Below, piece after piece: positions 53,122 through 62,170 of a stretch of 64,000 nucleotides of DNA. The translations under genes and the position numbers were made by a program. The number at the start of each line of letters is the position of its first letter. Position 1 is the stretch's first letter. The notes under the pieces were generated by a model. It was not told the DNA's origin, ran no database searches, and saw only the letters and a list, made by a program, of their open reading frames with translations. Origin of the DNA: DAOLCO01 sp964612555 (GTDB taxonomy: Bacteria; Bdellovibrionota_C; UBA2361; SZUA-149; DAOLCO01); the NCBI GenBank assembly GCA_964612555.1, contig CAZTBW010000004.1:182748-246747 (forward strand). The letters run 5' to 3'.

Positions 53122-54360
53122 TTACAAGTACTTCTCCAGATACTTGTACTTTTCCATAAGCTCTCCCTTGTAAACGATCAGAGCTCCAAGGAGTTCCGGG
53201 CTCAGATTATCAGGACTGACTAATCCCTTACCAAACTCAACTAGCTCAGGAAGGAAAGGTGCCAAATCCATAGAAAATCCCCTTGAAGCATCAAGAGGAA
53301 AAACAGTGGGGAGGTTACTCACTGCCATTACAGGGAGCCCATCTTTTCGTTCAGATACGCCTTGCTCACATATTTCACTTTTAGGGAAATATGTATAGAA
53401 AGGATTATCAAGCGTGCTCTCATGAGTAGTGCACTCGAAAGAGCCTCCCGGGTCACAGGTAACATCTGCAATCATTTCAGGAGCTGAGCCAGCTTCTATA
53501 AGCTTGGCGATATCTTCACGTGTCAGGAGTTTGGGATATTTTTCATCCCAATAGGCTCCGTAAACAACAAGACTTACACCTTTTAAAAGTGGAAGCAGAT
53601 TTCCTTTATAACATTCTGCTCCATACTCCTTATATTCTTCATAATCCACTTCTCCCCCCTGAGTACGCTTAATAACGTCCTGTACGCTCACCTGAGAAAA
53701 AGAAGGAACATTTGCATTTCCAAGCTCAAAAGCTGAAATTTCTTCAAGCCCTAAAAGCTCGCACACGTCCCTTGCCCCATTAGCAACTTTTCCAGTTCCA
53801 ATGATGAGAACTTTGAGGTCGTTAGGGCTGGAGTTCTCAAGAATTGCATCAAGAGAAGATTTGAAATTTATACGTTTCTTAAGCCCGGGAACTGCTTCAG
53901 GTTCTCCTCTTAAAGAACGCAGTTGATTAAGTCCGAGAAGTCCTTCCACTGTACCTGCCACACCAGCAAAAAAACCAAAGCCCAAAAGGCGTTTACCTGT
54001 TACTGGACTTCTGATGCACTCATAATCAAAAAGGCTAGCACCCTGATCAATGAAGGCACGAAGAAGCGGCATGTTCTCTCGCTGCCCCTTAATGACATGC
54101 GCAAAGCATGCATGTGTTTGTCCTAGAAAAACCAGTTCAGGCTCAAAGGGCTTTACTCCCACAATCAAAGTCGGTTCTTTGATAAAAGCGTCATCCCACC
54201 TAATTGCAGGATAAGCCATCAGAGGCAGGATTCTCTGAAGAGATGGCTCGATTGCATAATCGTAGCCCCTCAGATTTTCAGGAATACAAGCCACCCGCTT
54301 TTCACCACAGAGCGAAGGGCTCTCTGCTCTTATCACAAGATCTAATAACGGTTTTGACAT
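53122..54360 (-). CDS. Saccharopine dehydrogenase/lysine-ketoglutarate reductase family protein (copy 2)
   Basis: A 412-residue paralogue of the preceding gene product. It keeps the catalytic Lys (VGVKPFEPE), the His (CFAHVIKGQRENMPLLRAF), the N-terminal Arg (EKRVACIPEN), the dinucleotide site (IIGTGKVANGARDVCELLGL), and GAYWDEKYPKLLTREDI and VTCDPGGSFECTTH. The ATG at 54360 is chosen because GGAAGAGG lies upstream; the longer frame starts at 54423. Two family members side by side suggest a pair of successive steps or a heteromer in lysine breakdown or synthesis. The start lies 80 nt from a long hairpin. Confidence 0.85.
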   Translation of the reverse strand: MSKPLLDLVIRAESPSLCGEKRVACIPENLRGYDYAIEPSLQRILPLMAYPAIRWDDAFIKEPTLIVGVKPFEPELVFLGQTHACFAHVIKGQRENMPLLRAFIDQGASLFDYECIRSPVTGKRLLGFGFFAGVAGTVEGLLGLNQLRSLRGEPEAVPGLKKRINFKSSLDAILENSSPNDLKVLIIGTGKVANGARDVCELLGLEEISAFELGNANVPSFSQVSVQDVIKRTQGGEVDYEEYKEYGAECYKGNLLPLLKGVSLVVYGAYWDEKYPKLLTREDIAKLIEAGSAPEMIADVTCDPGGSFECTTHESTLDNPFYTYFPKSEICEQGVSERKDGLPVMAVSNLPTVFPLDASRGFSMDLAPFLPELVEFGKGLVSPDNLSPELLGALIVYKGELMEKYKYLEKYL

Positions 54361-54439
54361 ATTAAAAACCTCTTCCTTTCGTGTGCACCATCTGTATGCA
54401 CCGTTTAAAAAATATTCGGGCATCAGGCATACAGCACCT

Positions 54440-54489
54440 GACTAAACCCCTGAAACTCATCCGAAAAAATGAGCGTCAGGGGTTTAGTC
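54440..54489. promoter_or_regulatory. Long hairpin upstream of the saccharopine dehydrogenase pair
   Basis: GACTAAACCCCTGA (54440-54453) and TCAGGGGTTTAGTC (54476-54489) are perfect reverse complements. A nested CTCAT (54456-54460) and ATGAG (54469-54473) pair extends the fold. It lies about 80 nt upstream of the start at 54360, on the side where a minus-strand leader would be. No T-run follows on either strand. It could be a leader structure or protein-binding dyad. Confidence 0.6.
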
Positions 54490-54553
54490 GAGGTAATAAA
54501 AATAGCGTTGATGCGATAAAAGGATTTAGAACAAACCTTACAATATTAACGGC

Positions 54554-54581
54554 TCCATATATCAGTAGTCTGATATATGGA
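54554..54581. repeat. Perfect 12-bp hairpin with 4-nt loop
   Basis: TCCATATATCAG (54554-54565), loop TAGT, CTGATATATGGA (54570-54581). It lies about 190 nt after the putA stop on the minus strand. No T-run follows it in either direction, so it is not a standard terminator. It may be a binding dyad or an RNA-stability element. Confidence 0.6.
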
Positions 54582-54766
54582 ACGACGATCACTTCTACCC
54601 GATTGTTGATCGCAAGAATATTTTTTTGAAAGAACTCAAGGCGGGTAATTATAACGATATTACAAAAGTAAGCAAATCATCTGGAATGCCAGTGGCGGGG
54701 GTTTATTTTAAATTACAGCTACTTAACAACAAATATTACTCCCATATAATTAATAATAAGCTGTAG

Positions 54767-57700
54767 CTACCTCACCTCAGGCGCAAAGCCTCTTCTCATG
54801 GTGTTCTCTGTAACTGTTCTTGGAACTACGAATTGTAGCAGGTAATCAGGACCGCCGGCTTTTGCACCTACTCCTGAAAAATGAGCACCGCCAAAAGGCT
54901 GGCGATATACAAGGGCGCCGGTGCAATTTCGGTTGATATATAAATTTCCAACCTTAAATTCTTTCATTGCATACTCGATATTGGCAGGACTCCTGCTGAA
55001 GACTCCTCCCGTAAGCCGATACTTTGAATCAAGGGCTTTTTTAATGCCTTCTTCAAAAGTCTTCACCGGAGAAATTACAAGCACTGGTCCAAACAGCTCA
55101 TCCTTTACAATTTCACTGTCTTCAGAAAGTCCTTCAAATATATGCGGAAGCACATAATAGCCCTTTTTCATAAGTTTATCATCCATGACTCCCTTTGCAA
55201 CCAAAGTCCCCTCTTCACTTGCCTGCCTGATTTTTGCATATAGCCGATCTCTCGACTCGGCACTGATAACCGGACCCATAAAAGAACCCGGGTCACTTGC
55301 AGCACCAATTTTTATGCTCTGAATTGTCTCAGAAAGTCGCTCCTTGCATCGTTCATATGCTTCCCCGGAAACAATATATACTCTGGAACACGCACTGCAC
55401 TTTTGACCCTGAAAGGAAAATGCTGAATGAACAATCCCTTTTACTGCTTCATCAAGATCAGCATCAGAATCAATAACAATTGCATTCTTACCTCCCATCT
55501 CAGAGACTACCCGCTTTACATGCACGGCATCAGGATGCGTATCTCCACCTGAACGAATAAGTTGAAAACCCACCTCTCTTGAGCCGGTAAAGACCACAGT
55601 AGAAACACGTGGATCTTTACCCAGATATGCTCCTATCTCTTCACCCTTACCCGGAAGAAATGCTGCAACATCCTTCGGCATTCCCGCTTCAAGAAAAATT
55701 CTGTACAGCTCCTGAGCAATGACCGGGGTTTGTTCAGCGGGTTTCAGTACTACACAGTTTCCACACACCAGTGAAGATGCAAACATTCCCGTAGGAATTG
55801 CAAGAGCAAAATTCCAGGGAGTAATAACTGCTGAAATACCCCGAGGTTCATAAAAATAAGCATTATACTCTCCCTGAACATTCCCCATTCTTCTTTTTGC
55901 AAAAATTCGCTCTGCTTCATCAGCATAGTAAAGACAAAAATCAATTGCCTCAGCAACATCAGCATCTGCCTCAATCCAGGGCTTGCCAGCTTCCAAAGAA
56001 ACCATTGCAGCGAGCTTATGCCGACGCTCGGTCATAATTCGTCCCGCTTCACGAAGAATTTTTGCCCGAACTCCGACCTCTGTTCTACTCCAGGACTCAA
56101 AAGACTCTGTAAGTGCACTAAGCACTTTATCGCAAACTTCAGCAGTAGCTTCAAAGGTTTCGCTATAGATTTTAGATACGTCTTCAGGAAGAGCTACCTT
56201 TACAGATGAAAACTTTTCCTTAATCTTCTCTTTAGACTCAAGGGTAGAATATGAATCACTCTGAAACTCAGGAAGTACTAAAAAAGGTGCTTTTGCAATT
56301 TCGGCATGCACTTCATCCACCGCCTGTTGCATGCTGTCTCGCTCACCCTTGATTGTGAAATCAATAAACGGGGTATTCTGAAAATAATTCACGGATGCCT
56401 CCATTAGTGAAACAAAAGTTGGTTTAAATTTTTCCGAATCCAGTGGTGGTGGAGCTTTCAAAAGCTCGTTCACATCTACTTTTTCGTAGTTAGTTTTTCT
56501 AAGAAATCCTTCATTTGCGGTATTTTCAAGAAGACGTCTTACCAGATACGCCATACCGGGAATCAGTTCTCCAATCGGGGCATAATCACGAACAAGGTAT
56601 CCTGCATTAACTAGTCCAGACTTAAATTCATCACCCATACCGTAGAGCGCCTGAATCTCAAATTCACTGCTGGCGACTCCAATTTGCTTTGCATATGAGA
56701 CCGCATGAGAAATTGAACGAATATTATGTGAGGCAAATGCCGGATAAATAATCTCACTCGCATCGAGAAGACGTCGTGTTAAGTGCTCATAAGAACTATC
56801 AGACTCTTCTTTTTTCAAAAATACGGGAATAGCCCAATTATTTTGTCGTGCAAGAAGAATTTCGGTATCCCAGTAGGCACCTTTAACGAGTCGTATTTGC
56901 AAGTGTGCATCTCGTGTTTTTGCCCAATCCAGAATATCGCTCACATCATTATCAGATCGTCTCAGATACGCCTGCAACACTACCCCAAGACCAGGATAAT
57001 CTCTAAACTCATCCGAAGTGAATGCTTTCTTTACCACTTCAAGCGTAATATCAGTACAGGCACAATCTTCCATATCTATATAGGCAATACCTTCTGCTGC
57101 CCTTACTTCCCTTAAAATTCTTGAAAGTCGCTCAGAAAGTACTGTAACACTGTCTTTAAAATTAATCGGCTTTGTCTGAGAGTAGAGTGCACTCAGTTTA
57201 ATAGACACATTGACTATGGTACTGTCTTTTGGATGAGGGGTTTTTAAAGGATATTTATGTCTCCAGGAAACATCCTTTTCTTTCAGAGATCTGATAATTG
57301 CCAGATAACGCTCACTGTATATATTCGATTCATACTCACTCAGAGCCGCTTCCCCCAGAAGATCAACAGTGAATGTCAGCCCTTTCTTTCTCAACTGTTT
57401 CAGATACGGCAGCGCATCCTTAGGGTCTTCTCCCACAATAAAACGCCTGGACATTTTTTTGACTTGCTGACGAGTTGCATAGGCTGCTCCTTGCGAAAGA
57501 ACAGAGTCAGGAGATACTTTAAGTGCGTATTTAAAAAGCGGTATCATGTCCTTAACTTCATGAAAATATTCATGGACATGCTTCACCACATCAGAGGCAC
57601 TTCTTAGAGCGGGCAGAACATCTACAAAACGAAAAAGATTGACCTTTAAAGCCTCATGCTCCATCGCCCAGTTTAGAATCTTGTCTTCTGCGGCACGCAT

Positions 57701-57820
57701 GGAAAAAGAGGCTCCCTGCTGTTCACGCATAGCAGTGATCAGCTCAGAACCAAACTTGAATATTTCGCTCTCAAGACTGAGCTGCTCGTTTTTCACATTC
57801 GTTTTTGTATTCATAGGCAT
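54767..57820 (-). CDS. putA: Bifunctional proline dehydrogenase / P5C dehydrogenase
   Basis: A 1017-residue PutA. The N-terminal half is the FAD-dependent proline dehydrogenase barrel (STIVNVSIKLSALYSQ, YIDMEDCACTDITLEVV, RLVKGAYWDTE, IRSISHAVSYAKQ). The C-terminal half is the aldehyde dehydrogenase domain (PWNFALAIPTGMFASSLVCGNCVVLKPAEQTP, VSEMGGKNAIVIDSD, and GQKCSACSR with the catalytic Cys). Together they convert proline to glutamate. There is no N-terminal DNA-binding region, so it is not the autoregulatory PutA form. It follows mccA at 5 nt, so it is in one operon. Confidence 0.95.
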   Translation of the reverse strand: MPMNTKTNVKNEQLSLESEIFKFGSELITAMREQQGASFSMRAAEDKILNWAMEHEALKVNLFRFVDVLPALRSASDVVKHVHEYFHEVKDMIPLFKYALKVSPDSVLSQGAAYATRQQVKKMSRRFIVGEDPKDALPYLKQLRKKGLTFTVDLLGEAALSEYESNIYSERYLAIIRSLKEKDVSWRHKYPLKTPHPKDSTIVNVSIKLSALYSQTKPINFKDSVTVLSERLSRILREVRAAEGIAYIDMEDCACTDITLEVVKKAFTSDEFRDYPGLGVVLQAYLRRSDNDVSDILDWAKTRDAHLQIRLVKGAYWDTEILLARQNNWAIPVFLKKEESDSSYEHLTRRLLDASEIIYPAFASHNIRSISHAVSYAKQIGVASSEFEIQALYGMGDEFKSGLVNAGYLVRDYAPIGELIPGMAYLVRRLLENTANEGFLRKTNYEKVDVNELLKAPPPLDSEKFKPTFVSLMEASVNYFQNTPFIDFTIKGERDSMQQAVDEVHAEIAKAPFLVLPEFQSDSYSTLESKEKIKEKFSSVKVALPEDVSKIYSETFEATAEVCDKVLSALTESFESWSRTEVGVRAKILREAGRIMTERRHKLAAMVSLEAGKPWIEADADVAEAIDFCLYYADEAERIFAKRRMGNVQGEYNAYFYEPRGISAVITPWNFALAIPTGMFASSLVCGNCVVLKPAEQTPVIAQELYRIFLEAGMPKDVAAFLPGKGEEIGAYLGKDPRVSTVVFTGSREVGFQLIRSGGDTHPDAVHVKRVVSEMGGKNAIVIDSDADLDEAVKGIVHSAFSFQGQKCSACSRVYIVSGEAYERCKERLSETIQSIKIGAASDPGSFMGPVISAESRDRLYAKIRQASEEGTLVAKGVMDDKLMKKGYYVLPHIFEGLSEDSEIVKDELFGPVLVISPVKTFEEGIKKALDSKYRLTGGVFSRSPANIEYAMKEFKVGNLYINRNCTGALVYRQPFGGAHFSGVGAKAGGPDYLLQFVVPRTVTENTMRRGFAPEVR

Positions 57821-57825
57821 CTCTG

Positions 57826-59787
57826 TTACTTCTCTTCTACATTTGCAAGATGTATCAATAACTGTCCTCGCTCAATGGTATCTCCTGGTGCAACTCTTAT
57901 TTCTTTTACTATACCGGAAGAAGGAGCACTAAGGACATGCTCTGTTTTCATAGAATCAAATGAAAGGAGAGCATCTCCTTTCTCAACTTTTTTACCTTCA
58001 ATGGCTGATACAGAAATTACAGTTCCGGGAAGCGGAGCGATAAGATCTCCCTGATTTCCTGAAACAAGATCATCCTTCACTTCCGGTTTTGCAGGTACAA
58101 TTGACACCTGATACCCTTCAATGATTGCCTCAATTCCTTGATGGATTCCCTCAGTAGCTGAAAGTAACTGGATATATGCTTCCTGACCATCAGACCTAGC
58201 TCTGAAAAGATCATTTGTAACTCGTACTATGGCGTATTCCTTGGAAAACGGAATATACGCCGAAGCCTGAACACGTTCCCTGGTATCAAACTGAGGTATG
58301 ACTATTTCAAGAAGCGGAAGAAACTGGAACTCTCTGGGTCGAATTCCTTTAGAGTAAGGATCGGAAGTTGGTTGTAGAATACCAGAATATACATACGCAT
58401 AAAAAAAGGCAGCAAGAGAACCAAGCATTTCTTCATGCTGAGAGATTGTCCATTTTTTCTGAAATTCCCCGACGCTGGATATGTAGCAAGTACTGAAAGA
58501 TTTAAAAGAAGCAAGCAGACGGATAAGAAAACCAGTTGATGCGGGAACTCCAGCTAATTTCATCGTTCTAAGAGCTCGTATCAACTTTATTTTTGTGTCT
58601 TCAAACGTATCCCCTTTAACTATCACTTTACAAAGAAGGGAGTCAAAATCATTTGTTACTTTACTGGATACATCAATTCCACTATCAACCCGAACATCTT
58701 CGGGAGTGGCATAATGAGTAATAGATCCTGTGGCTGGTCTTCCATCATCTTCAGGAACTTCGGCACAGACCCGTGCCTGAATTGCAACTCCATTACAGAC
58801 AATACTATCCTGTGAGGGAAGATGTTTTCCTTCAATTACATCAAGTTGCAGTCTGACCAAATCTACCCCGGTAATTTCTTCTGTTATGGTATGCTCTACC
58901 TGGAGTCGGGGATTACACTCCATAAAATAGAATGTTTTTTCTTTTGGGTAATACAGAAATTCTACAGTTGCAAGACTGACAAGATTTGCTCCTTTAGCAA
59001 GTACTACAGCAGCTTCCCGCATATCCTGAAGCACTGAAGCGGGAACTCCTTCTGCAGGGGCTACTTCTATAATTTTTTGAAATCTTCTCTGAAGCGAACA
59101 ATCTCTTTCAAAAAGATGAATTACCGCACCATAAGTGTCACCACACACTTGAACTTCTATATGCCGGGCTGGTTCTATAAATTTTTCAATGAACAAGGTT
59201 CCATCACCAAAAGCCCGAAGCGCTTCATCACGGGAAGAAGAAAGAGCACTGGGGAGTTCCTCTTTCTTATGTACTATTCTCATTCCTCTTCCCCCACCAC
59301 CTGCACCAGCTTTAATCAAAATGGGGTATTCAATTTCTTCAAAAAGCTTCTTTGTCTTAGCATCCAGCTCTGAAAGTTCCCCTCGATATCCGGGAACTAC
59401 CGGAACAGATAATTTCTCAGCAAGTTCTTTTGCCTTTACTTTATTACCCAAAAGATCAAGTGCTTTTGGAGAAGGTCCTATAAATGTGATTCCGGCAGAT
59501 GCCAGAGCTTTGGCAAATCTGGAAGATTCACTTAAAAATCCATACCCTGGATGTAAAAGATCTGCTGCATGTTTTTTTGCAAGTGAAATAATTGCTTTTT
59601 CGGAAAGAAATGTTTCCTGAACTGTTTCTTCATCAAAAAAAGCAACCTCATCCATAGAAGAAAGGTACAAATCCTGTGCATCCTTTTCTCGTGCCATCCC
59701 GATACAAAAATACCCGTACTCACGAGCAGTACGGGCAATCCGGATTGCAATCTCTCCCCGATTCGCTATAAGAAGACGTTTTTTCAT
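57826..59787 (-). CDS. mccA: Acyl-CoA carboxylase biotin carboxylase/BCCP subunit (MccA-type)
   Basis: A 653-residue alpha subunit. The biotin carboxylase domain (about 1-450) begins KKRLLIANRGEIAIRIARTAREYGY and includes GAGGGGRGMRIV as the ATP-grasp glycine loop, EKFIEPARHIEVQV, and MECNPRLQVEHTITEEITGVDLVRLQL. The C-terminal domain carries a biotinyl site with K614 in SFDSMKTEH, in place of the usual AMKM. The beta partner lies 21 nt upstream. The paired gene structure and the beta-subunit type favour methylcrotonyl-CoA carboxylase of leucine breakdown. Geranyl- or propionyl-CoA carboxylase are alternatives. Confidence 0.87.
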   Translation of the reverse strand: MKKRLLIANRGEIAIRIARTAREYGYFCIGMAREKDAQDLYLSSMDEVAFFDEETVQETFLSEKAIISLAKKHAADLLHPGYGFLSESSRFAKALASAGITFIGPSPKALDLLGNKVKAKELAEKLSVPVVPGYRGELSELDAKTKKLFEEIEYPILIKAGAGGGGRGMRIVHKKEELPSALSSSRDEALRAFGDGTLFIEKFIEPARHIEVQVCGDTYGAVIHLFERDCSLQRRFQKIIEVAPAEGVPASVLQDMREAAVVLAKGANLVSLATVEFLYYPKEKTFYFMECNPRLQVEHTITEEITGVDLVRLQLDVIEGKHLPSQDSIVCNGVAIQARVCAEVPEDDGRPATGSITHYATPEDVRVDSGIDVSSKVTNDFDSLLCKVIVKGDTFEDTKIKLIRALRTMKLAGVPASTGFLIRLLASFKSFSTCYISSVGEFQKKWTISQHEEMLGSLAAFFYAYVYSGILQPTSDPYSKGIRPREFQFLPLLEIVIPQFDTRERVQASAYIPFSKEYAIVRVTNDLFRARSDGQEAYIQLLSATEGIHQGIEAIIEGYQVSIVPAKPEVKDDLVSGNQGDLIAPLPGTVISVSAIEGKKVEKGDALLSFDSMKTEHVLSAPSSGIVKEIRVAPGDTIERGQLLIHLANVEEK

Positions 59788-59808
59788 TGGTACTGAGTTT
59801 CCCCCTTC

Positions 59809-61416
59809 CTACATCCTGAATACACCAAACTGAGTGGAACTATCAGAATCGAAATGCGTAGCTGCAAAAGAAAGTGCCAATTGTGCACGAGTTCCGGCAG
59901 GGTCAATTACTCCATCATCCCAGAGCTGACTTGTTGCATACCAGGCACTACCTTCGGCATCATAACGGGCTTCAGTCTCTTTCATAAGAGTATCCAGTTC
60001 AGTTTTTGAAACCTTTTGTTTTCCGGAACGTTTTATTTCGGCAAGCACATGAGCTGCCTGCGAGCCTCCCATTACAGAGATTTTTGAGTGAGGCCAGGTG
60101 AACAGAAATTTTGGGTCATAAGCACGACCACACATGCCATAATTACCGGCACCAAATGAGCCACCGATAAACAAGGTAAACTTGGGAACAGAACAACTTG
60201 CAACTGCCGTCACCATTTTTGCTCCGTCTTTTGCAATCCCTCCATGTTCATATTCCTTTCCAACCATAAACCCTGCGATGTTCTGGAGAAATAAAAGCGG
60301 GATTCTTCTTTGCTCGCAGAGTGAAATAAAATGGGTGGCTTTTAAAGCGGATTCGCTAAAGAGGATTCCATTACTTGCTATAATTCCTACAAGAAATCCT
60401 GATATGTATGCAAAGCCACATACAATAGTTTGAGCATATGTTTCCTTAAATTCTTCAAAGCGGGATTCATCCACGATTCTTGCAATTACTTCCTTGACTG
60501 GAAGAGGTTTTTTCAGATCCAGGTCAAGTATTCCGTATAACTCGTGTGGGTCACAGAGCGGTTGAGTGCTTTTTTGAAAAGGGCTAAGAGGGATTCTTTT
60601 TTGCTGAGACGGATTATCAAGACAGGCGATAAGTGAGCGTACTCGAATCAGTGCATCTTCTTCCGAGTTTTCCAGATAGTCTGCTACACCACTTATCCTG
60701 GCATGAACATCTGCTCCACCCAATTCTTCTGCCGTTACTACTTCCCCGGTCGCAGCTTTCACTAAGGGAGGTCCGCCAAGAAAAATAGTACTGTTTCCTC
60801 GTACCATTATCACTTGCTCACTCATTGCGGGAAGGTATGCACCTCCGGCTGTGCAGGAACCAAGCACGCACGCAATTTGAGGAATCCTTCTTGCGCTCAG
60901 TTGTGCCTGTAAATAAAAAATCCTGCCAAAATGATTTCTGTCAGGGAATATCTGGGATTGTAAGGGAAGAAATGCTCCTCCACTATCCACGAGACAGATA
61001 ACTGGTAGCCTGTTTTCAAGTGCTACTTCCAGGGCTCGAATATGTTTCTTAACAGACAGGGGAAGATACGATCCTCCCTTCACTGATGGGATATTTGCAA
61101 TGACCATGCAAAGCTGACCAGAAACCTTTGCTATAGTAGCATATACACCAGCTCCCGGAGGGACTCCGTCATAACACTCAAGCCCTGCAAGAAGCCCGAT
61201 TTCAAGCATGCTGCTATCAGGATCAATGATACGGGTGATTCTCTCTGCAAGTGAGTATTTACCTGATTCCCCCAGCCTCTTTAATGCCTGGGGAGTTTCA
61301 GGATTCCTTGCCTGAAGCTGATATTGTTTCAGAGTTTCTATCAGCTCAAGATATTTTTTTCTTCTTTCCTGATACTCTTTGGATGTGATTTTTATTTGTG
61401 ACTGAATCTTCTTCAT
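59809..61416 (-). CDS. mccB: Acyl-CoA carboxylase carboxyltransferase (beta, MccB-type)
   Basis: A 535-residue beta subunit, the length and pattern of methylcrotonyl-CoA carboxylase. Key segments are LPVICLVDSGGAFLPLQSQIFPDRNHFGRIFYLQ, CTAGGAYLPAMSEQVIMVRGNSTIFLGGPPLVKAATGE, and SFGAGNYGMCGRAYDPKFLFTWPHSKISVMGGSQAA. The last is nearly the signature of MccB and AtuC-type enzymes. The complex carboxylates 3-methylcrotonyl-CoA in leucine catabolism, or geranyl-CoA in terpene catabolism. It is the first gene of the mccB-mccA-putA unit. Confidence 0.9.
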   Translation of the reverse strand: MKKIQSQIKITSKEYQERRKKYLELIETLKQYQLQARNPETPQALKRLGESGKYSLAERITRIIDPDSSMLEIGLLAGLECYDGVPPGAGVYATIAKVSGQLCMVIANIPSVKGGSYLPLSVKKHIRALEVALENRLPVICLVDSGGAFLPLQSQIFPDRNHFGRIFYLQAQLSARRIPQIACVLGSCTAGGAYLPAMSEQVIMVRGNSTIFLGGPPLVKAATGEVVTAEELGGADVHARISGVADYLENSEEDALIRVRSLIACLDNPSQQKRIPLSPFQKSTQPLCDPHELYGILDLDLKKPLPVKEVIARIVDESRFEEFKETYAQTIVCGFAYISGFLVGIIASNGILFSESALKATHFISLCEQRRIPLLFLQNIAGFMVGKEYEHGGIAKDGAKMVTAVASCSVPKFTLFIGGSFGAGNYGMCGRAYDPKFLFTWPHSKISVMGGSQAAHVLAEIKRSGKQKVSKTELDTLMKETEARYDAEGSAWYATSQLWDDGVIDPAGTRAQLALSFAATHFDSDSSTQFGVFRM

Positions 61417-61532
61417 GCGCTATGGTAAGGGTATTATAATTATTTGTACAACTCTACGTGAGCCACTCTATTGCCGCAATATTTTGGTAATCACATAATT
61501 AACTTAAAACAGATTCGAAAGAAAAATCAATT

Positions 61533-62159
61533 ATGAGAAAATTACTCATTGAATCACTTGGGGCATTTTACCTTACTCTTGCAGCGGGGCTTTCATATCT
61601 CATGATCAGAAATAACAGCTATGCACCTTTATGTATTGGTGGAACAGTCATGGTTCTCACCTACATGGGACACAGAATTTCTGGTGGACATTTTAACCCT
61701 GCAATTTCACTGGCTGCATGTGTTCGTGGGAAACTCCCTCTTTTACATCTCCCTAACTACATACTGGCACAATTTCTCGGAGCAAGCCTTGCGTTCTTCC
61801 CTATTTCATTCCTGACTCTAAACCAGTCAATGCCTCTTGGCTTTACTCACACTCCACAAATCTTTCTTGCTGAGTTCCTCTTCACTATTTTTCTTTGCAT
61901 GGCATTTCTTTTGTTTTCTTCTTCAGAGAAAAAAGAAGAAAAACCTTTTCTTGGTCTGGTGATTGGAATGGCATACGCCATTCCAATTGTCCTCGTAGGA
62001 GATATCTCAAAAGCAATACTAAATCCCGTACTGGGCTTTTCATATATGGTATTCAGAATCATCCCGACCTCACTAGTCCCGGTCTACCTCTCCGCCCACA
62101 TCCTCGCCGCACTAATAGCAGGACTAACCGTCCGGTTTTTGGAAGAGAAGTCAGGATAA
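61533..62159 (+). CDS. Aquaporin/glycerol-channel family (MIP) protein
   Basis: A 208-residue MIP channel with six membrane helices and two half-helices. The first asparagine motif is SGGHFNPAIS, with the standard NPA. The second is AILNPVLG, NPV in place of NPA. Such proteins conduct water, glycerol or other small solutes; the changed second motif and the short length make it a divergent member with unclear selectivity. It starts after an AT-rich gap with no close partner and converges on the next minus-strand gene. Confidence 0.87.
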   Translation: MRKLLIESLGAFYLTLAAGLSYLMIRNNSYAPLCIGGTVMVLTYMGHRISGGHFNPAISLAACVRGKLPLLHLPNYILAQFLGASLAFFPISFLTLNQSMPLGFTHTPQIFLAEFLFTIFLCMAFLLFSSSEKKEEKPFLGLVIGMAYAIPIVLVGDISKAILNPVLGFSYMVFRIIPTSLVPVYLSAHILAALIAGLTVRFLEEKSG

Positions 62160-62170
62160 TTAACACACCC

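Larger units (their letters stand above)
54361..54766. other. Intergenic stretch with two hairpins
   Basis: About 400 nt between putA and the upstream saccharopine dehydrogenase paralogue contain no convincing gene. They hold two strong inverted repeats (54440-54489 and 54554-54581). The rest is AT-rich and featureless. The spacing suggests separate control of the saccharopine dehydrogenase pair from the putA-mccAB unit. Confidence 0.5.

Noticed and set aside
54440..54489. Intrinsic terminator
   Set aside because: The hairpin is strong but lacks a T-run on both strands, so it is reported as a regulatory or structural dyad.
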